From: an uncultured Eubacteriales bacterium
GTDB taxonomy: Bacteria; Bacillota; Clostridia; Oscillospirales; Acutalibacteraceae
DNA length: 40,610 nucleotides
Assembly (NCBI GenBank): GCA_900317085.1
Contig: ONFJ01000030.1
Span: 1 to 40,610, forward strand
Direction of reading: 5' to 3'
The translations under genes were made by a program, and so were the position numbers. This document shows positions 32,014 to 40,610 of the stretch, piece after piece. The notes below the pieces were generated by a model. It had not been told where the DNA came from, ran no database searches, and worked only from the letters and a program-made list of their open reading frames with translations. The number at the start of each line of letters is the position of its first letter. The first letter of the stretch is position 1.

Positions 32014-33450
32014 TTACATCATCGCTTCCTTGTACATGTCGATGTACAGGCCGGCGGAGCGTTCCCAGCTGTTGTCGGACTTCATGGCCCGGTTCACGAC
32101 GGCTTTCCACGCGGTCTTGTCGTTGTAGTAGAGGTCGATGCCGCGGGTGATGGCCCAGAGCATGTCATGGGCGTTGTACGTCTTGAAGGTGAAGCCGTTG
32201 CCTTCGCCGTCGCCGCAGTCGCGGACGGAGTCCTTGAGGCCGCCGGTCTCGCGGACGATCGGGATGGTGCCGTAGCGCAGCGCGATCATCTGGGACAGGC
32301 CGCAGGGCTCGCTCTTTGAGGGCATCAGGAAGAGGTCGGCGCCGGCGTAGATCTTTCTCGCGAGGCCCGGGTCGAAGCCCAGCTCGACGCGGAACTTGTC
32401 CGGGTGCCGCTCGGCGACGCCGCGGAAGTAGTTCTCGTAGGAGCTGTCGCCGGAGCCGAGGACGATCATGCGGACTTCGGTGTTGTACAGAAGCTCATCG
32501 ATGATGGCGGTGATGAGGTCGAGGCCCTTGTGGGAGACGAGCCGTGAGATGAGGCCGATGATCGGTACATCCGGCTCGTGCTCGAACCCGAAGCGGTCTT
32601 CGAGGGCCGCCTTGTCCTTCTTCTTGTTGGTCTTGCGGGCCTGGGAATAGTGGAACGGGATGGCGGGGTCGGTGTTCGGGTCGTAGCTCTCGACGTCGAT
32701 GCCGTTCAGGATGCCGGTGAGTTTCCAGAGGTTCCGGTGCAGGATGCCGTCGAGGCCGTGGGAGTACCACGGGTCGAGGATCTCATTGGCGTAGCTCGGG
32801 GAGACCGTCGTCACCTTGTTGCAGCATTCGATGGCGCCCTTCGAGAAGTTGGCGAGGCCGTCGTTCTCGACGATGTAGTAGTCCTGGGGGTCGAGGCCCA
32901 CGACTTCGCTCAGGATGTCCATGCCGTAGAGGCCCTGGTACTGGATGTTATGGATGGTGTAAACGGTACGGATGTCTTCGTAGCCGGGAGCATCCCGGTA
33001 GAAGCAGTTGTAGTAGACCGGGATGAGCGCGGTCTGCCAGTCGTTGCAGTGGATGATGTCGGGCTTGAAGCCGTCCAGTTCTTCCAGATGCTTGACGGTG
33101 TCCAGAACGGCGCGGGAGAAGAACGCGAACCGCTCGGCATCGTCATAATACCCGTACAGGCCGGAGCGCTTGAAGTAGTACTCGTTGTCCAGCAGGTAAT
33201 AGGTGACGCCGTCTGCCTTCGCTTCGAACACGCCGCAGTACTGTCTTCTCCAGGCAACGGCGACGTCGAAGTTCAAAAGGTACTTCATCTCGGCGCGCTG
33301 CTCCTCGGTGACAGAACCGTAAAGCGGCAGGATGACGCGGACATCTTCACCTTTGGCCTTCAGAGCTTTGGGCAGAGCGCCCGCGACTTCGGCGAGACCG
33401 CCGCTGACGGCAAAGGGGACCGCTTCACTGGAAGCAAACAGGATATTCAT
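32014..33450 (-). CDS. glgA: Glycogen synthase (ADP-glucose dependent)
   Basis: This is a 478-residue GT5 enzyme, normal length, that elongates alpha-1,4-glucan from ADP-glucose. The N-terminal substrate loop is VSGGLAEVAGALPKAL, where the usual KxGGL Lys is replaced by Val-Ser, as seen in some Clostridia. HCNDWQTALIP, IGLISRLVSHKG and the C-terminal donor-site motif KSEPCGLSQMIALRYGTIPIVRETGGL are present. It is the last gene of the leftward glg cluster, 93 bases after glgD with a hairpin between. No strong ribosome binding site is obvious apart from GGAGG about 10 bases upstream. Confidence 0.95.
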   Translation of the reverse strand: MNILFASSEAVPFAVSGGLAEVAGALPKALKAKGEDVRVILPLYGSVTEEQRAEMKYLLNFDVAVAWRRQYCGVFEAKADGVTYYLLDNEYYFKRSGLYGYYDDAERFAFFSRAVLDTVKHLEELDGFKPDIIHCNDWQTALIPVYYNCFYRDAPGYEDIRTVYTIHNIQYQGLYGMDILSEVVGLDPQDYYIVENDGLANFSKGAIECCNKVTTVSPSYANEILDPWYSHGLDGILHRNLWKLTGILNGIDVESYDPNTDPAIPFHYSQARKTNKKKDKAALEDRFGFEHEPDVPIIGLISRLVSHKGLDLITAIIDELLYNTEVRMIVLGSGDSSYENYFRGVAERHPDKFRVELGFDPGLARKIYAGADLFLMPSKSEPCGLSQMIALRYGTIPIVRETGGLKDSVRDCGDGEGNGFTFKTYNAHDMLWAITRGIDLYYNDKTAWKAVVNRAMKSDNSWERSAGLYIDMYKEAMM

Positions 33451-33499
33451 AAAAACGGGTCCTCCATTTCATGATTCTCGATAAAAACTCGGTATTATG

Positions 33500-33532
33500 A
33501 CAGGAAGGCTGGCGGTGTGCGCAGCCTCCCTG
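33500..33532 (-). other. Intercistronic hairpin between glgD and glgA
   Basis: Leftward, CAGGGAGGCTG and CAGCCTTCCTG form an 11-bp stem with one G-U pair around a 10-base loop. No U tract follows, so it is probably an mRNA processing or stability element and not a terminator. Confidence 0.55.
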
Positions 33533-33543
33533 TGTTCAGTGTA

Positions 33544-34677
33544 TCAGACGACGATGTTCTTTGTAAAGTAAATCGGATAGGACGGGTCGCCCGCCAGATT
33601 CCGGTTCGCCGTGATGGTAACATTCTTGTCGGTGACGACGCTGTCGACCTTCGCGTTCGCGTGGACGACGGTGCCCTGCATGAGGATGGAGTTCTTGACG
33701 ACCGCACCCTTCTCGACGATGACGCCGCGGAAGAGCAGGGAGTTCTCGACGGTGCCTTCAATGGTGCAGCCGTCGGCGATGAGCGAATTGCCGGTCTGGG
33801 AACTCTCGCCGTAAAGGGTCGGGACGTTGTCCGCGATCTTGGTGGCGATGGGGTTCTTCGGGTCCAGAAGCGCCTTGCGGTTCTCCGGCTCGAGGAGTTC
33901 CATGCTGACTTTGTAGTACGTCTTGAGGGAGTCGATCATCTCGGCGAAACCGTCGATCTCGTAGCCGACGATCTTGAGGTCGCCCTCATTGGCCTGGGCC
34001 TGGATGACGTCCTTGGAGAAGGAGGTCTTGCTGTGCGCGATGGCGCCCTGGATGAGGTACTCGAGAAGAGACTTTCTCATGACATAGATGTTGAAGGAGT
34101 AATCGACTTCTTCCTCGCCGGACTCGGGAGTGCCGATGGTGACGTCCTTGACTCTCTTGTCGGCATCCATGTTGAGGATCTGGATGTTCTTGAGGGCCGG
34201 CAGTTTGCCGTGCTTGTAAGCGATGGTGATGTCCGCTTCCTGTTCGGTGTGGAAGTTGAACATATCCTGGAAATCGAAATTGTAGACCGCGTTGGCGTCG
34301 GTGATGACGACATATTCGTGGCGGGATTTCCGCAGGAAGTCGAGGTTGCTGTACAGGGAGTCGAGCCGGTTGTTCCGGCCGGTGGCAACCGACGAAGAGG
34401 TGTTGTACGGCGGCAGGAGGTACAGGCCCTCACGTTTACGGGCGAGGTCCCAGGGTTTGCCGGAACCGATGTGGTCCATCAGGGACTGATAGTTCTCTTT
34501 GGTGATGATGCCGACTTCCGTAATGCCCGCGTTGACCATGTTGGACAGGGGGAAGTCGATGAAACGATAGCGGCATCCGAAGGGAACGGAGGCCACAGTT
34601 CGCATGGTCGTGAGTTCCCGGATGGTGGAATCGTAGGCCTGCGAATGAATGATACCAAGCACATTATTTGCTCTCAT
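33544..34677 (-). CDS. glgD: Glucose-1-phosphate adenylyltransferase subunit GlgD
   Basis: This is a 377-residue paralogue of GlgC, found beside it in Firmicutes, where GlgC and GlgD form a mixed complex that makes ADP-glucose. The nucleotidyltransferase start [22 protein letters not shown] lacks the GGxGTRL loop of active subunits, as is usual for Glg[22 protein letters not shown] and a C-terminal left-handed beta-helix (repeated [19 protein letters not shown] type strands) are present. It overlaps glgC by 14 bases. Confidence 0.95.
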   Translation of the reverse strand: MRANNVLGIIHSQAYDSTIRELTTMRTVASVPFGCRYRFIDFPLSNMVNAGITEVGIITKENYQSLMDHIGSGKPWDLARKREGLYLLPPYNTSSSVATGRNNRLDSLYSNLDFLRKSRHEYVVITDANAVYNFDFQDMFNFHTEQEADITIAYKHGKLPALKNIQILNMDADKRVKDVTIGTPESGEEEVDYSFNIYVMRKSLLEYLIQGAIAHSKTSFSKDVIQAQANEGDLKIVGYEIDGFAEMIDSLKTYYKVSMELLEPENRKALLDPKNPIATKIADNVPTLYGESSQTGNSLIADGCTIEGTVENSLLFRGVIVEKGAVVKNSILMQGTVVHANAKVDSVVTDKNVTITANRNLAGDPSYPIYFTKNIVV

Positions 34678-35890
34678 AGTTCGTGCCCTCCTCTACGTTC
34701 TCGTTGACCATGACATTGGCCGGGATGACCGCGCCCTTGCCGATGGTGATCTTTTCGCCGATGACCGCGACGCCCCACTTGTCGGGGTCGGTGATGTCGG
34801 GGCCTGCGCCGACTTTTGCGTTTTCTTCGATGACGGCGTTCTCAGCGACGATGGCATACTGGACGTCCGCGCCCTTCTTGACGACGGCGCCCGGCATGAT
34901 GATGGAATACTTGATGTTCGCGCCTTCCTCGATGGTGGCGTTCGGGAACAGGACGGAGAAGTCGACCTTGCCTTCGACGGAGCAGCCTTCGGTGACCATG
35001 GAGTTGCCCACTTCAGCACCGTCGGCGATGTACTGCGGAGCGGCCGAGGGGCTTCTCGCGTAGATCTTCCAGTGCGGGTCGTTCAGGTTGATGCCCGAGG
35101 CCGGGGACAGGATGTCCATATTGGCTTCCCAGAGGCTCTCGATGGTTCCGACGTCTCTCCAGTAGCCGTCGAACTGATAAGCGACCATCTTCTCGCCGGC
35201 TTCATGCATGGCGGGGATGACGTTGTGACCGAAGTCGTTGGAGGACTCGGGGTCGTTCTCGTCGGCGATGAGGTATTCGCGGAGTTTGGACCAGGTGAAG
35301 ATGTAGATGCCCATGGAGGCCTTGTTGGAACGCGGGTTCGCCGGTTTCTCCTCGAACTCGGAGATGGTGCCGTCCTCGTTGACGATCATGAGACCGAAAC
35401 GGGAGGCTTCTTTCCACTCGACCTCGCGCATGGCGATGGTGCAGGCAGCGTCCTGCTGCTTGTGGAAGGCGAGCATGTCGGCGTAATCCATCTTGTAGAT
35501 GTGGTCGCCGGACAGGACCACGACGTACTCGGGGTCGTATTTGTCGATGAAGTGGATGTTCTGGTAGATGGCATTTGCGGTGCCTTTGTACCAGTCCGTG
35601 CCCTGGATCTGCTGATACGGGGACAGGATGTGGACTCCGCCGTCCGTGCGGTCGAGGTCCCAGGGCTCGCCGTTGCCGACGTAGTCATTCAGCTCAAGGG
35701 GCTGGTACTGGGTCAGGACGCCGACCGTATAGATGCCGGAGTTTACACAGTTCGACAGCGGGAAGTCGATGATCCGGTACTTTCCGCCGAAGGGGACCGC
35801 AGGTTTGGCGATCTTGTGGGTCAGGATGCCGAGTCTGCTGCCCTGGCCGCCTGCCAACAGCATGGCGATGCATTCGTTTTTACGTGCCAT
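34664..35890 (-). CDS. glgC: Glucose-1-phosphate adenylyltransferase GlgC
   Basis: This is a 408-residue enzyme that makes ADP-glucose from glucose-1-phosphate and ATP. The nucleotide loop is [16 protein letters not shown], followed by [20 protein letters not shown], then [14 protein letters not shown] (catalytic Asp), [10 protein letters not shown] and [11 protein letters not shown]. The C-terminal half is a left-handed beta-helix involved in allostery. Ser replaces the common Thr in the GxGxRL loop. It lies 46 bases after glgB and overlaps glgD by 14 bases. Confidence 0.96.
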   Translation of the reverse strand: MARKNECIAMLLAGGQGSRLGILTHKIAKPAVPFGGKYRIIDFPLSNCVNSGIYTVGVLTQYQPLELNDYVGNGEPWDLDRTDGGVHILSPYQQIQGTDWYKGTANAIYQNIHFIDKYDPEYVVVLSGDHIYKMDYADMLAFHKQQDAACTIAMREVEWKEASRFGLMIVNEDGTISEFEEKPANPRSNKASMGIYIFTWSKLREYLIADENDPESSNDFGHNVIPAMHEAGEKMVAYQFDGYWRDVGTIESLWEANMDILSPASGINLNDPHWKIYARSPSAAPQYIADGAEVGNSMVTEGCSVEGKVDFSVLFPNATIEEGANIKYSIIMPGAVVKKGADVQYAIVAENAVIEENAKVGAGPDITDPDKWGVAVIGEKITIGKGAVIPANVMVNENVEEGTNYESK

Positions 35891-35936
35891 AAGTAGGACT
35901 CCTTTGGAATATTTCTACATATTATTTTTACAAAAA

Positions 35937-37809
35937 TTATGTACGGGGATAAGCGAAGCTGCCGGAATGCTCCGGGGACCACTTCGGGGTGCGGTCCTTC
36001 TCGGCGACCTTTTTCAGGAAGAGGGCCGAGTTGCCGGCAATGTTCAGGGCGATGCACGCCTTCTGGGAATGCATCGGCTCGTCGAGGGACTCGACCTTGC
36101 CACCGGTGGACCAGCCGCTGCCGCCGAATTCGGGCGCGTCGGTGTCGAAGACCACTTCGTAAACGCCGTCGTCACAGCCCATCTTGTAGCCTTCGCGATT
36201 TACTTTCGTGAAGTTCAGAAGACAGTACAGTACATCGTCGTTCTGGTCTTTCCGCTTGTAGGCCAGCACCGAGTTGGCGTTGTCGTCGGGGATGATCCAC
36301 TCGAAGCCTTCCCAGCTGTAGTCGATCTCCCACAGGGCCGGTGTTTCCTTATAGAAGGTGTTGAGGGCCCGCGTGTACGCCTGCAGCTTGTGGTGCATGT
36401 CGTAGTCGAGCAGGTTCCAGTCGAGCTGGCTCTTGTAGTTCCACTCGCTGAACTGGCCGAACTCGCTGCCCATGAAGAGGAGTTTCTTGCCGGGGTGGGA
36501 GTACATGTAGGCCAGCATGGAGCGGACACCGGCGAACTTCTCGGCGTACTGCTCGGGGTCGGACGGGTCGCCCGGGTGTTTGTTGATGAGGGAGCCTTTG
36601 CCGTGGACGACTTCATCGTGCGAGATGGGCAGGACGAAGTTCTCGGAGAAGGCATAGAAGAAGGAGAAGGTCAGGCAGTCGTGGTTGTATTTCCGGCTGA
36701 GACCGTCTAAGTTGAAGTAACGGATGACGTCGTTCATCCAGCCCATGTTCCACTTGAAGTTGAAGCCGAGGCCGCCGATGGAGGTGGGCTTCGAGACGTT
36801 GGGCCATGCGGTGGACTCTTCGGCGATCATCATGACGTCGCCCCGTTCCCGGAAGATGGACTCGTTGAGTTTCTGCAGGAACGCGACGGCTTCGAGGTTC
36901 TCGACGCCGCCGTTGGCGTTGGGGATCCACTCGCCGTCCTTGCGGTCATAGTTGAGGTACAGCATGGACGCGACGGCGTCGACACGGATGCCGTCGATGT
37001 GGTACTTGTCGAACCAGAAGTGGGCGTTCGAGACGAGGAAGCTCTGGACTTCCGTCTTGCCGAAGTCGAAGACCTTGGTGCCCCAGGTCTTGTGCTCGCC
37101 TTTGCGGGGGTCCGGGTACTCGTAGCAGGGCTCGCCGTCGAACTCGAAGAGGCCGTAGGCGTCCTTCGGGAAGTGGGCGGGGACCCAGTCGAGGATGACC
37201 CCGATGCCGTTCTGGTGGCACTTGTCGATGAGGTACATGAGGTCGGCCGGGGAAGTGGCGGCGTAGTAGCCGCAGACCTGATAGCCCCAGGACCCGTCGA
37301 AGGGGTACTCGGAGAGGGGCATGAATTCGATGTGCGTGTAGCCCATGTCGGCGACGTACGGAACGAGTTCGTCCGCGAGAGCGCGGTACGAGTACAGGTT
37401 CCCGTCTTCATAGACTTTCCAGGAACCGGCATGCACTTCATAGATGTTGACGGGCATGTCGTAGATGCGGGTGGAGGCGCGGTGCTCGAGCCACTCGTCA
37501 TCGTTCCAGGTGTAGCAGTCGTCGATGTCATAGAATTTCGAGGCTGTCCCGGGTCTCGTCTCCATATGATAGCCGTAGGGGTCGGCCTTCATGATGGTGC
37601 GTCCGTCTCTCGCCTCGATGGCATACTTATAGGCGGAATACTCTTCGATGGCGCCGTCGGGAGCCGTGGCTTCCCAGATGCCGTCGGAGATCTTCTCCAT
37701 CCGTAAATTGTAGGGGTCCCAGTCGTTGAAGTCGCCGATAGGCTTTCGAGTTGTTTCCCTGATGGAACAGGTAAACGGGGAGGTCTAAATTGTTTTGAGT
37801 TTTGCCCAT
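35937..37809 (-). pseudogene. glgB: 1,4-alpha-glucan branching enzyme with a frameshifting deletion near the 5' end
   Basis: Translation from the ATG at 37809 (CGGAGG 9 bases upstream) reads MGKTQNNLDLPVYLFHQGNNSKAY, the normal GlgB start. At about 37736 the frame shifts, and GDFNDWDPYNLRMEKISDGIWE follows. Relatives have about 30 more residues between these points, including the GVxFRVWAPxA part of the N-terminal CBM48-like domain, so a segment seems lost. The GH13 part is intact: GIRVDAVASML (nucleophile Asp), MMIAEESTAWP (acid Glu) and ISHDEVVHGK. As read, no full-length enzyme would be made. An internal start at 37700 could give a 587-residue product lacking the CBM48 start. The enzyme adds alpha-1,6 branches to glycogen. 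Confidence 0.9.
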
Positions 37810-38048
37810 AAGCGTCACCCTCCGTTTAGAAAAAGTTTGGCTTTTGCGTCAATTACGTCGTTTGCCTTGAAAATTGACCGCAAAAACCCTACATCTTTAT
37901 TTAATAATAACAGAAACAAATAGGCCATTCAAGGAGTTTATTGTCGAATTTGTGCAAAAATGACAAGGGCGATTTACCTCGTGGGGAGTCTCGCCATGAA
38001 GGGGTATATCGCCACCGGGTTTACATGTGTTAAAAACGTCAAAAACTA
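37810..38048. other. Intergenic region upstream of glgB
   Basis: This is an AT-rich divergent region. It holds GTAAATCGCCC reversed at 37967-37977 and GTATATCGCC at 38003-38012, both relatives of the GTACATCGCCC motif, and presumably the glgB promoter (TTGACG near 37847-37852 leftward, no clear -10 box). No gene is seen. Confidence 0.4.
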
Positions 38049-38078
38049 TTGCCTTAGGTAATTTTATTGTGCTATAAT
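38049..38078 (+). promoter_or_regulatory. Promoter of the 38190 gene
   Basis: TTGCCT, an 18-base spacer and a perfect TATAAT. The leader is about 105 bases and contains CCCG-GTCTCTTCTAA-CGGG, a possible small hairpin. Confidence 0.55.
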
Positions 38079-38189
38079 GACTAACGATTAGAAATTGTCC
38101 CGGTCTCTTCTAACGGGAACACCCAGTTTCTACGACAGTGGATGGAAAAATTTCTGCTCAAAAATTTTTAGTGAAAGTGAGGGAGAGAA

Positions 38190-39074
38190 ATGGACGATAG
38201 GAGACGCACCATTTCCTCCGAGGAATCTATGATCGGCGAAGCTCTCATGAGAGTGTCCAACACCCTTGAGGCGCAGCGTCTGACCAAGTCCTTGGATTAT
38301 CAAGAAAAGCTGAGAAGCAGATCCAACATCAGACTGATCCTTGCCATCATCGCTCTCGTCCTTGCGGGCGGCATGCTCATCATTGGCGGTTTCCTTCTGT
38401 ACGTACTTCTTAAGTACCAGGATCCGATTCTCGACACCGTCGTTCCGTTCCTGAAGAACTTCTTCGGCGGACTGAACACCATGTTTGCGGCACTGACCGA
38501 AACTACCACTTACCTGCCTGTTCTTACTGAGCAGCTGACCAGAATGATGGAACTCCTTCTCGGTGTTCTCAATGGTCTCAGCGGCCTCGACCTTGGCGAG
38601 CTCATGGGCTATCTGACCACGATGCTTGGCTCGGCCACTAGTATGGTCTCTGACCTGGCTGTTATTGTTCACGGCCTTACCCCGCTGGGTGACACTGTGA
38701 ACGGCCTTCTTACTGACATCAACGCAGGCGGCATTGGCTCCGTCGTCAACGATGTTCTGTCTGGCATGGGTATCGACATGAACGTTGTCTCTCAGATGAC
38801 GTCTCAGGCGATCGGTTCCGTTGCCAAACTTGCTGATGCAAGTGCTGCTCTGACGGATGCTACTCTTACCGATAGCAACATCAAAGCATTCAGCAGCGCG
38901 GCCGGTACGGCAGCCAGCACCTCCGCAGACCTTCTTGCCGGTCTGAACAACGGCCTCAGCGGCGCCGATGCACAGGGTGCAGGCGAAGCTGCCGGCAACC
39001 TCGTTTCCAGCTCCACGAACGCTGCAAGCGCTCTGGGCAATGCTCTTGCCGGTTTTGCCGGTGCTGTGAAGTAA
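38190..39074 (+). CDS. Unknown membrane-anchored, low-complexity protein
   Basis: This is a 294-residue protein. A charged N-terminus of about 47 residues (MDDRRRTISSEESM) is followed by one or two hydrophobic helices at residues 48-73. The remaining 220 residues are rich in Gly, Ser, Ala, Thr and Leu, with almost no charge in the last 100. Patterns such as LSGADAQGAGEAAGNLVSSS suggest an extended or helical-bundle surface domain. GGGAGAGA precedes the ATG. It has its own promoter and terminator. Codon use is more even than in neighbouring GC-rich genes. No family is recognised. Confidence 0.75.
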   Translation: MDDRRRTISSEESMIGEALMRVSNTLEAQRLTKSLDYQEKLRSRSNIRLILAIIALVLAGGMLIIGGFLLYVLLKYQDPILDTVVPFLKNFFGGLNTMFAALTETTTYLPVLTEQLTRMMELLLGVLNGLSGLDLGELMGYLTTMLGSATSMVSDLAVIVHGLTPLGDTVNGLLTDINAGGIGSVVNDVLSGMGIDMNVVSQMTSQAIGSVAKLADASAALTDATLTDSNIKAFSSAAGTAASTSADLLAGLNNGLSGADAQGAGEAAGNLVSSSTNAASALGNALAGFAGAVK

Positions 39075-39147
39075 TTCCACCTTTACAGTAAGCAATCTAT
39101 TAAGTATTTTAATAATTCGAGCAGAATTCAAATCGTTCAAAATAATT

Positions 39148-39182
39148 TCCCCCGCAGGTTTCCTGCGGGGGAGTTATTTTTT
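39148..39182 (+). terminator. Terminator of the 38190 gene
   Basis: TCCCCCGCAGG and CCTGCGGGGGA form a perfect 11-bp stem around TTT, followed by GTTATTTTTTG. Confidence 0.92.
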
Positions 39183-39206
39183 GTGCTGCGCTTCCGCGCT
39201 TCGCCG

Positions 39207-39217
39207 GTACATCGCCC
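39207..39217 (+). repeat. GTACATCGCCC short motif, site 5
   Basis: An exact copy between the terminator and the glycosyltransferase leader. A variant, GCACATCGCC, lies at 39300-39309 inside the leader ORF. Confidence 0.5.
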
Positions 39218-39280
39218 ACCTTCGGTTGACACCACAAGGTGCAGTCTTTAAAATAGTACCGAATAAAAGGAAAGGAAGGG

Positions 39281-39322
39281 ATGTTTCGAGTCTCCGGCGG
39301 CACATCGCCAAGGGGACTTTAA
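39281..39322 (+). CDS. Possible 13-residue leader peptide before the glycosyltransferase
   Basis: A strong purine-rich ribosome binding site (AAAGGAAAGGAAGGG) immediately precedes an ATG that opens MFRVSGGTSPRGL and stops, 18 bases before the glycosyltransferase ATG, which itself has no good ribosome binding site. The arrangement suggests translational coupling or a leader peptide. Chance is possible at this length. Confidence 0.3.
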   Translation: MFRVSGGTSPRGL

Positions 39323-39340
39323 CCACCCACCTGTCATTAC

Positions 39341-40456
39341 ATGTACAAGAACTGTTATTACGTTTCCGAGCGCAAGGCGGAGGACGCCCACCTGAAGAAC
39401 GCGACCAACAAGGCGCGGGCGGACGTGGAGTTCACGCTTGCGGAACTCGGGATGAAAGAAGTGAAGATCGCGCTGGAGTTCCAGGGGGACAATGCGTCCA
39501 TCGCCGCGTCTCTCCAGGAACACTGGAATACCTATAAAGTCTGGAAGAAGACCCTCGCGCACCTCGGGAAAGGCGACCTCCTGGTCGTGCAGTTCCCGTC
39601 CATTTCGCACTGCATTTTCCTCGGGAAACTCTTTAAGGAGCTGCGGGGCAGAGGCGTGACGGTCGTTCTGCTCATCCACGACCTCGAGAAGCTCCGGTTC
39701 ATCGAGGCGGAAGTGCCCTTCAAGACCCGGGTACGGCAGAGCCTCGACGAGTCCTCCGTGCTGAAGGCCGCGGACCTCGTCATCGCCCACAACCCGGTCA
39801 TGATCGACTACCTCGTCGGCGAAGGCGTCGCCCGGGAGAAACTCGTGTCCCTCGACATCTTCGACTACCGGATGCCCGCGGACTTCGAACCGCACAAGCC
39901 CTATGCGGAGACCGACGAGACGAACCTCGACGCTCCCGGCGCGGACCTCATCATCGCCGGCAACCTGGACTCCGACAAGGTCGGGTACCTCAAGGACATC
40001 GGCCGCGTGCCCGGTGTGCGCTTCCAGCTCTACGGCGTCGGCTACAAGGATGAGTCCTCGAACGCCGTGTACAACGGCTCGTTTCTGCCGGACGAACTGC
40101 CGGCCTACCTGCACGGCAACTTCGGCCTCGTCTGGGACGGCACGTCCGTCGACACCTGCGCCGGCAACTACGGCACGTACCTCAAGTACAACGACCCGCA
40201 CAAGACGTCCCTGTACCTCATGTGCGGCTTCCCGGTCGTCGTGTGGGACAAGTCCGCCATCTCGACGTTCGTCCTGGAGCACGGCGCCGGCATCGCCGTC
40301 TCGTCGCTCCTGGAGGCCGGAGACGCCATCGCGTCCCTCGACCCGTACGAGTACGAGCAGATGTGCAAAAACGCCGCCGCGGTCTCCGCAGACCTGCGCT
40401 CCGGCCACTACCTGAAGACGGCGGTCGCCGAATGCATGCAGCGGCTGGGCCACTGA
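39341..40456 (+). CDS. Gtf3-like sugar transferase (GT-B glycosyltransferase)
   Basis: This is a 371-residue cytoplasmic glycosyltransferase. The start MYKNCYYVSERKAEDAHLKNATNKARADVE, the VVLLIHDLEKLRF block and the donor-side GNFGLVWDGTSVDTCAGNYGTYLKYNDPHK then SLYLMCGFPVVVWDKSAIS match the family that includes Gtf3 of serine-rich adhesin glycosylation and galactofuranosyltransferases. It probably transfers a sugar to a surface polysaccharide or glycoprotein. The acceptor is unknown. The start ATG at 39341 is supported by homology, although no ribosome binding site precedes it. rsmA follows 37 bases later on the same strand. Confidence 0.85.
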   Translation: MYKNCYYVSERKAEDAHLKNATNKARADVEFTLAELGMKEVKIALEFQGDNASIAASLQEHWNTYKVWKKTLAHLGKGDLLVVQFPSISHCIFLGKLFKELRGRGVTVVLLIHDLEKLRFIEAEVPFKTRVRQSLDESSVLKAADLVIAHNPVMIDYLVGEGVAREKLVSLDIFDYRMPADFEPHKPYAETDETNLDAPGADLIIAGNLDSDKVGYLKDIGRVPGVRFQLYGVGYKDESSNAVYNGSFLPDELPAYLHGNFGLVWDGTSVDTCAGNYGTYLKYNDPHKTSLYLMCGFPVVVWDKSAISTFVLEHGAGIAVSSLLEAGDAIASLDPYEYEQMCKNAAAVSADLRSGHYLKTAVAECMQRLGH

Positions 40457-40493
40457 GGCCGCGAACAAGAAATACTCTCTTTTGGAGTTGTTT

Positions 40494-40610
40494 ATGAACC
40501 TATCTTCCCCTTCAGAAATCAAAGCTCTTCTTCAAAAGAACGGCTTTAACTTTTCCAAGGCCCTCGGTCAGAACTTTCTGATCAATCCGAGTGTCTGTCC
40601 CCGCATGGCG
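40494..40610 (+). CDS. rsmA: 16S rRNA dimethyladenosine transferase RsmA (partial, 5' end)
   Basis: The frame opens at ATG 40494 (TTGGAG 7 bases upstream) and runs off the right edge after 39 codons. The visible part, EIKALLQKNGFNFSKALGQNFLINP, is the conserved N-terminus of KsgA/RsmA, which dimethylates two adenosines near the 3' end of 16S rRNA. The family's SKSLGQNFL motif reads SKALGQNFL here. Confidence 0.9.
   Translation, partial: MNLSSPSEIKALLQKNGFNFSKALGQNFLINPSVCPRMA

Overview
The window looks like a chromosomal segment of a GC-rich Clostridia-type Firmicute, probably a gut member of the Oscillospirales. Support comes from a glgC/glgD pair (GlgD is a Firmicute paralogue), a DUF951 gene overlapping prfA, a GlgB-GlgC-GlgD-GlgA cluster, Gram-positive style AAGGAGG ribosome binding sites, TTG/GTG starts and lipoprotein signals. 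No rRNA, tRNA or CRISPR array was seen.

Layout. 1-2.5 kb: a partial membrane-anchored protein, a short-chain dehydrogenase missing its N-terminus, a structured interspersed repeat and a DUF368 membrane protein. 2.6-9.5 kb: a leftward carbohydrate operon (LacI regulator, lipoprotein binding protein, two permeases, MalQ, MsmX-type ATPase) under a promoter with a 24-bp perfect palindromic operator, probably for malto-oligosaccharides. 9.6-15 kb: a rightward housekeeping run (DUF951, prfA, Sua5/YwlC, coaE, lytic transglycosylase, M18 aminopeptidase). 15.2-19.3 kb: an AT-richer island with a sigma factor, a DUF4367 membrane partner, a VanZ-like protein and a nuclease-like protein of unknown function, bracketed by two dyad arrays. 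19.6-21.4 kb: typA/bipA with a frameshifting deletion. 21.7-24.3 kb: three unknown membrane-linked proteins. 24.4-25.8 kb: a third dyad array and a paralogue of the nuclease-like gene. 26-31 kb: a DUF975 protein, histidine phosphatase, HAD hydrolase and SGNH hydrolase, with two copies of a probable small-RNA element. 31.3-37.8 kb: an XRE regulator and the glycogen cluster glgB-glgC-glgD-glgA, in which glgB carries a frameshifting deletion. 38-40.6 kb: an unknown membrane protein, a Gtf3-like glycosyltransferase and the start of rsmA.

Most notable result. Three arrays of five 38-bp dyad units each (15207-15582, 18889-19240, 24428-24762) share one architecture: arms of the form CAYG-K-C and G-M-CRTG set 30 bp apart (31 in one unit), with unit-to-unit periods of 73-75 or 95 bp, close to 7 and 9 helical turns. 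Two arrays lie directly 3' of the two paralogous genes at 17919-18815 (+) and 24912-25751 (-). Those two genes also share an exact 14-bp motif upstream. I do not recognise this as a described system. It looks like a gene plus phased-dyad-array module.

Metabolically, the transporter/MalQ operon (import and rearrangement of maltodextrins) and the glycogen operon (ADP-glucose synthesis, elongation, branching) fit one storage-carbohydrate theme. Three genes (SDR, typA, glgB) show missing internal or 5' segments, which could be real decay or assembly artefacts.
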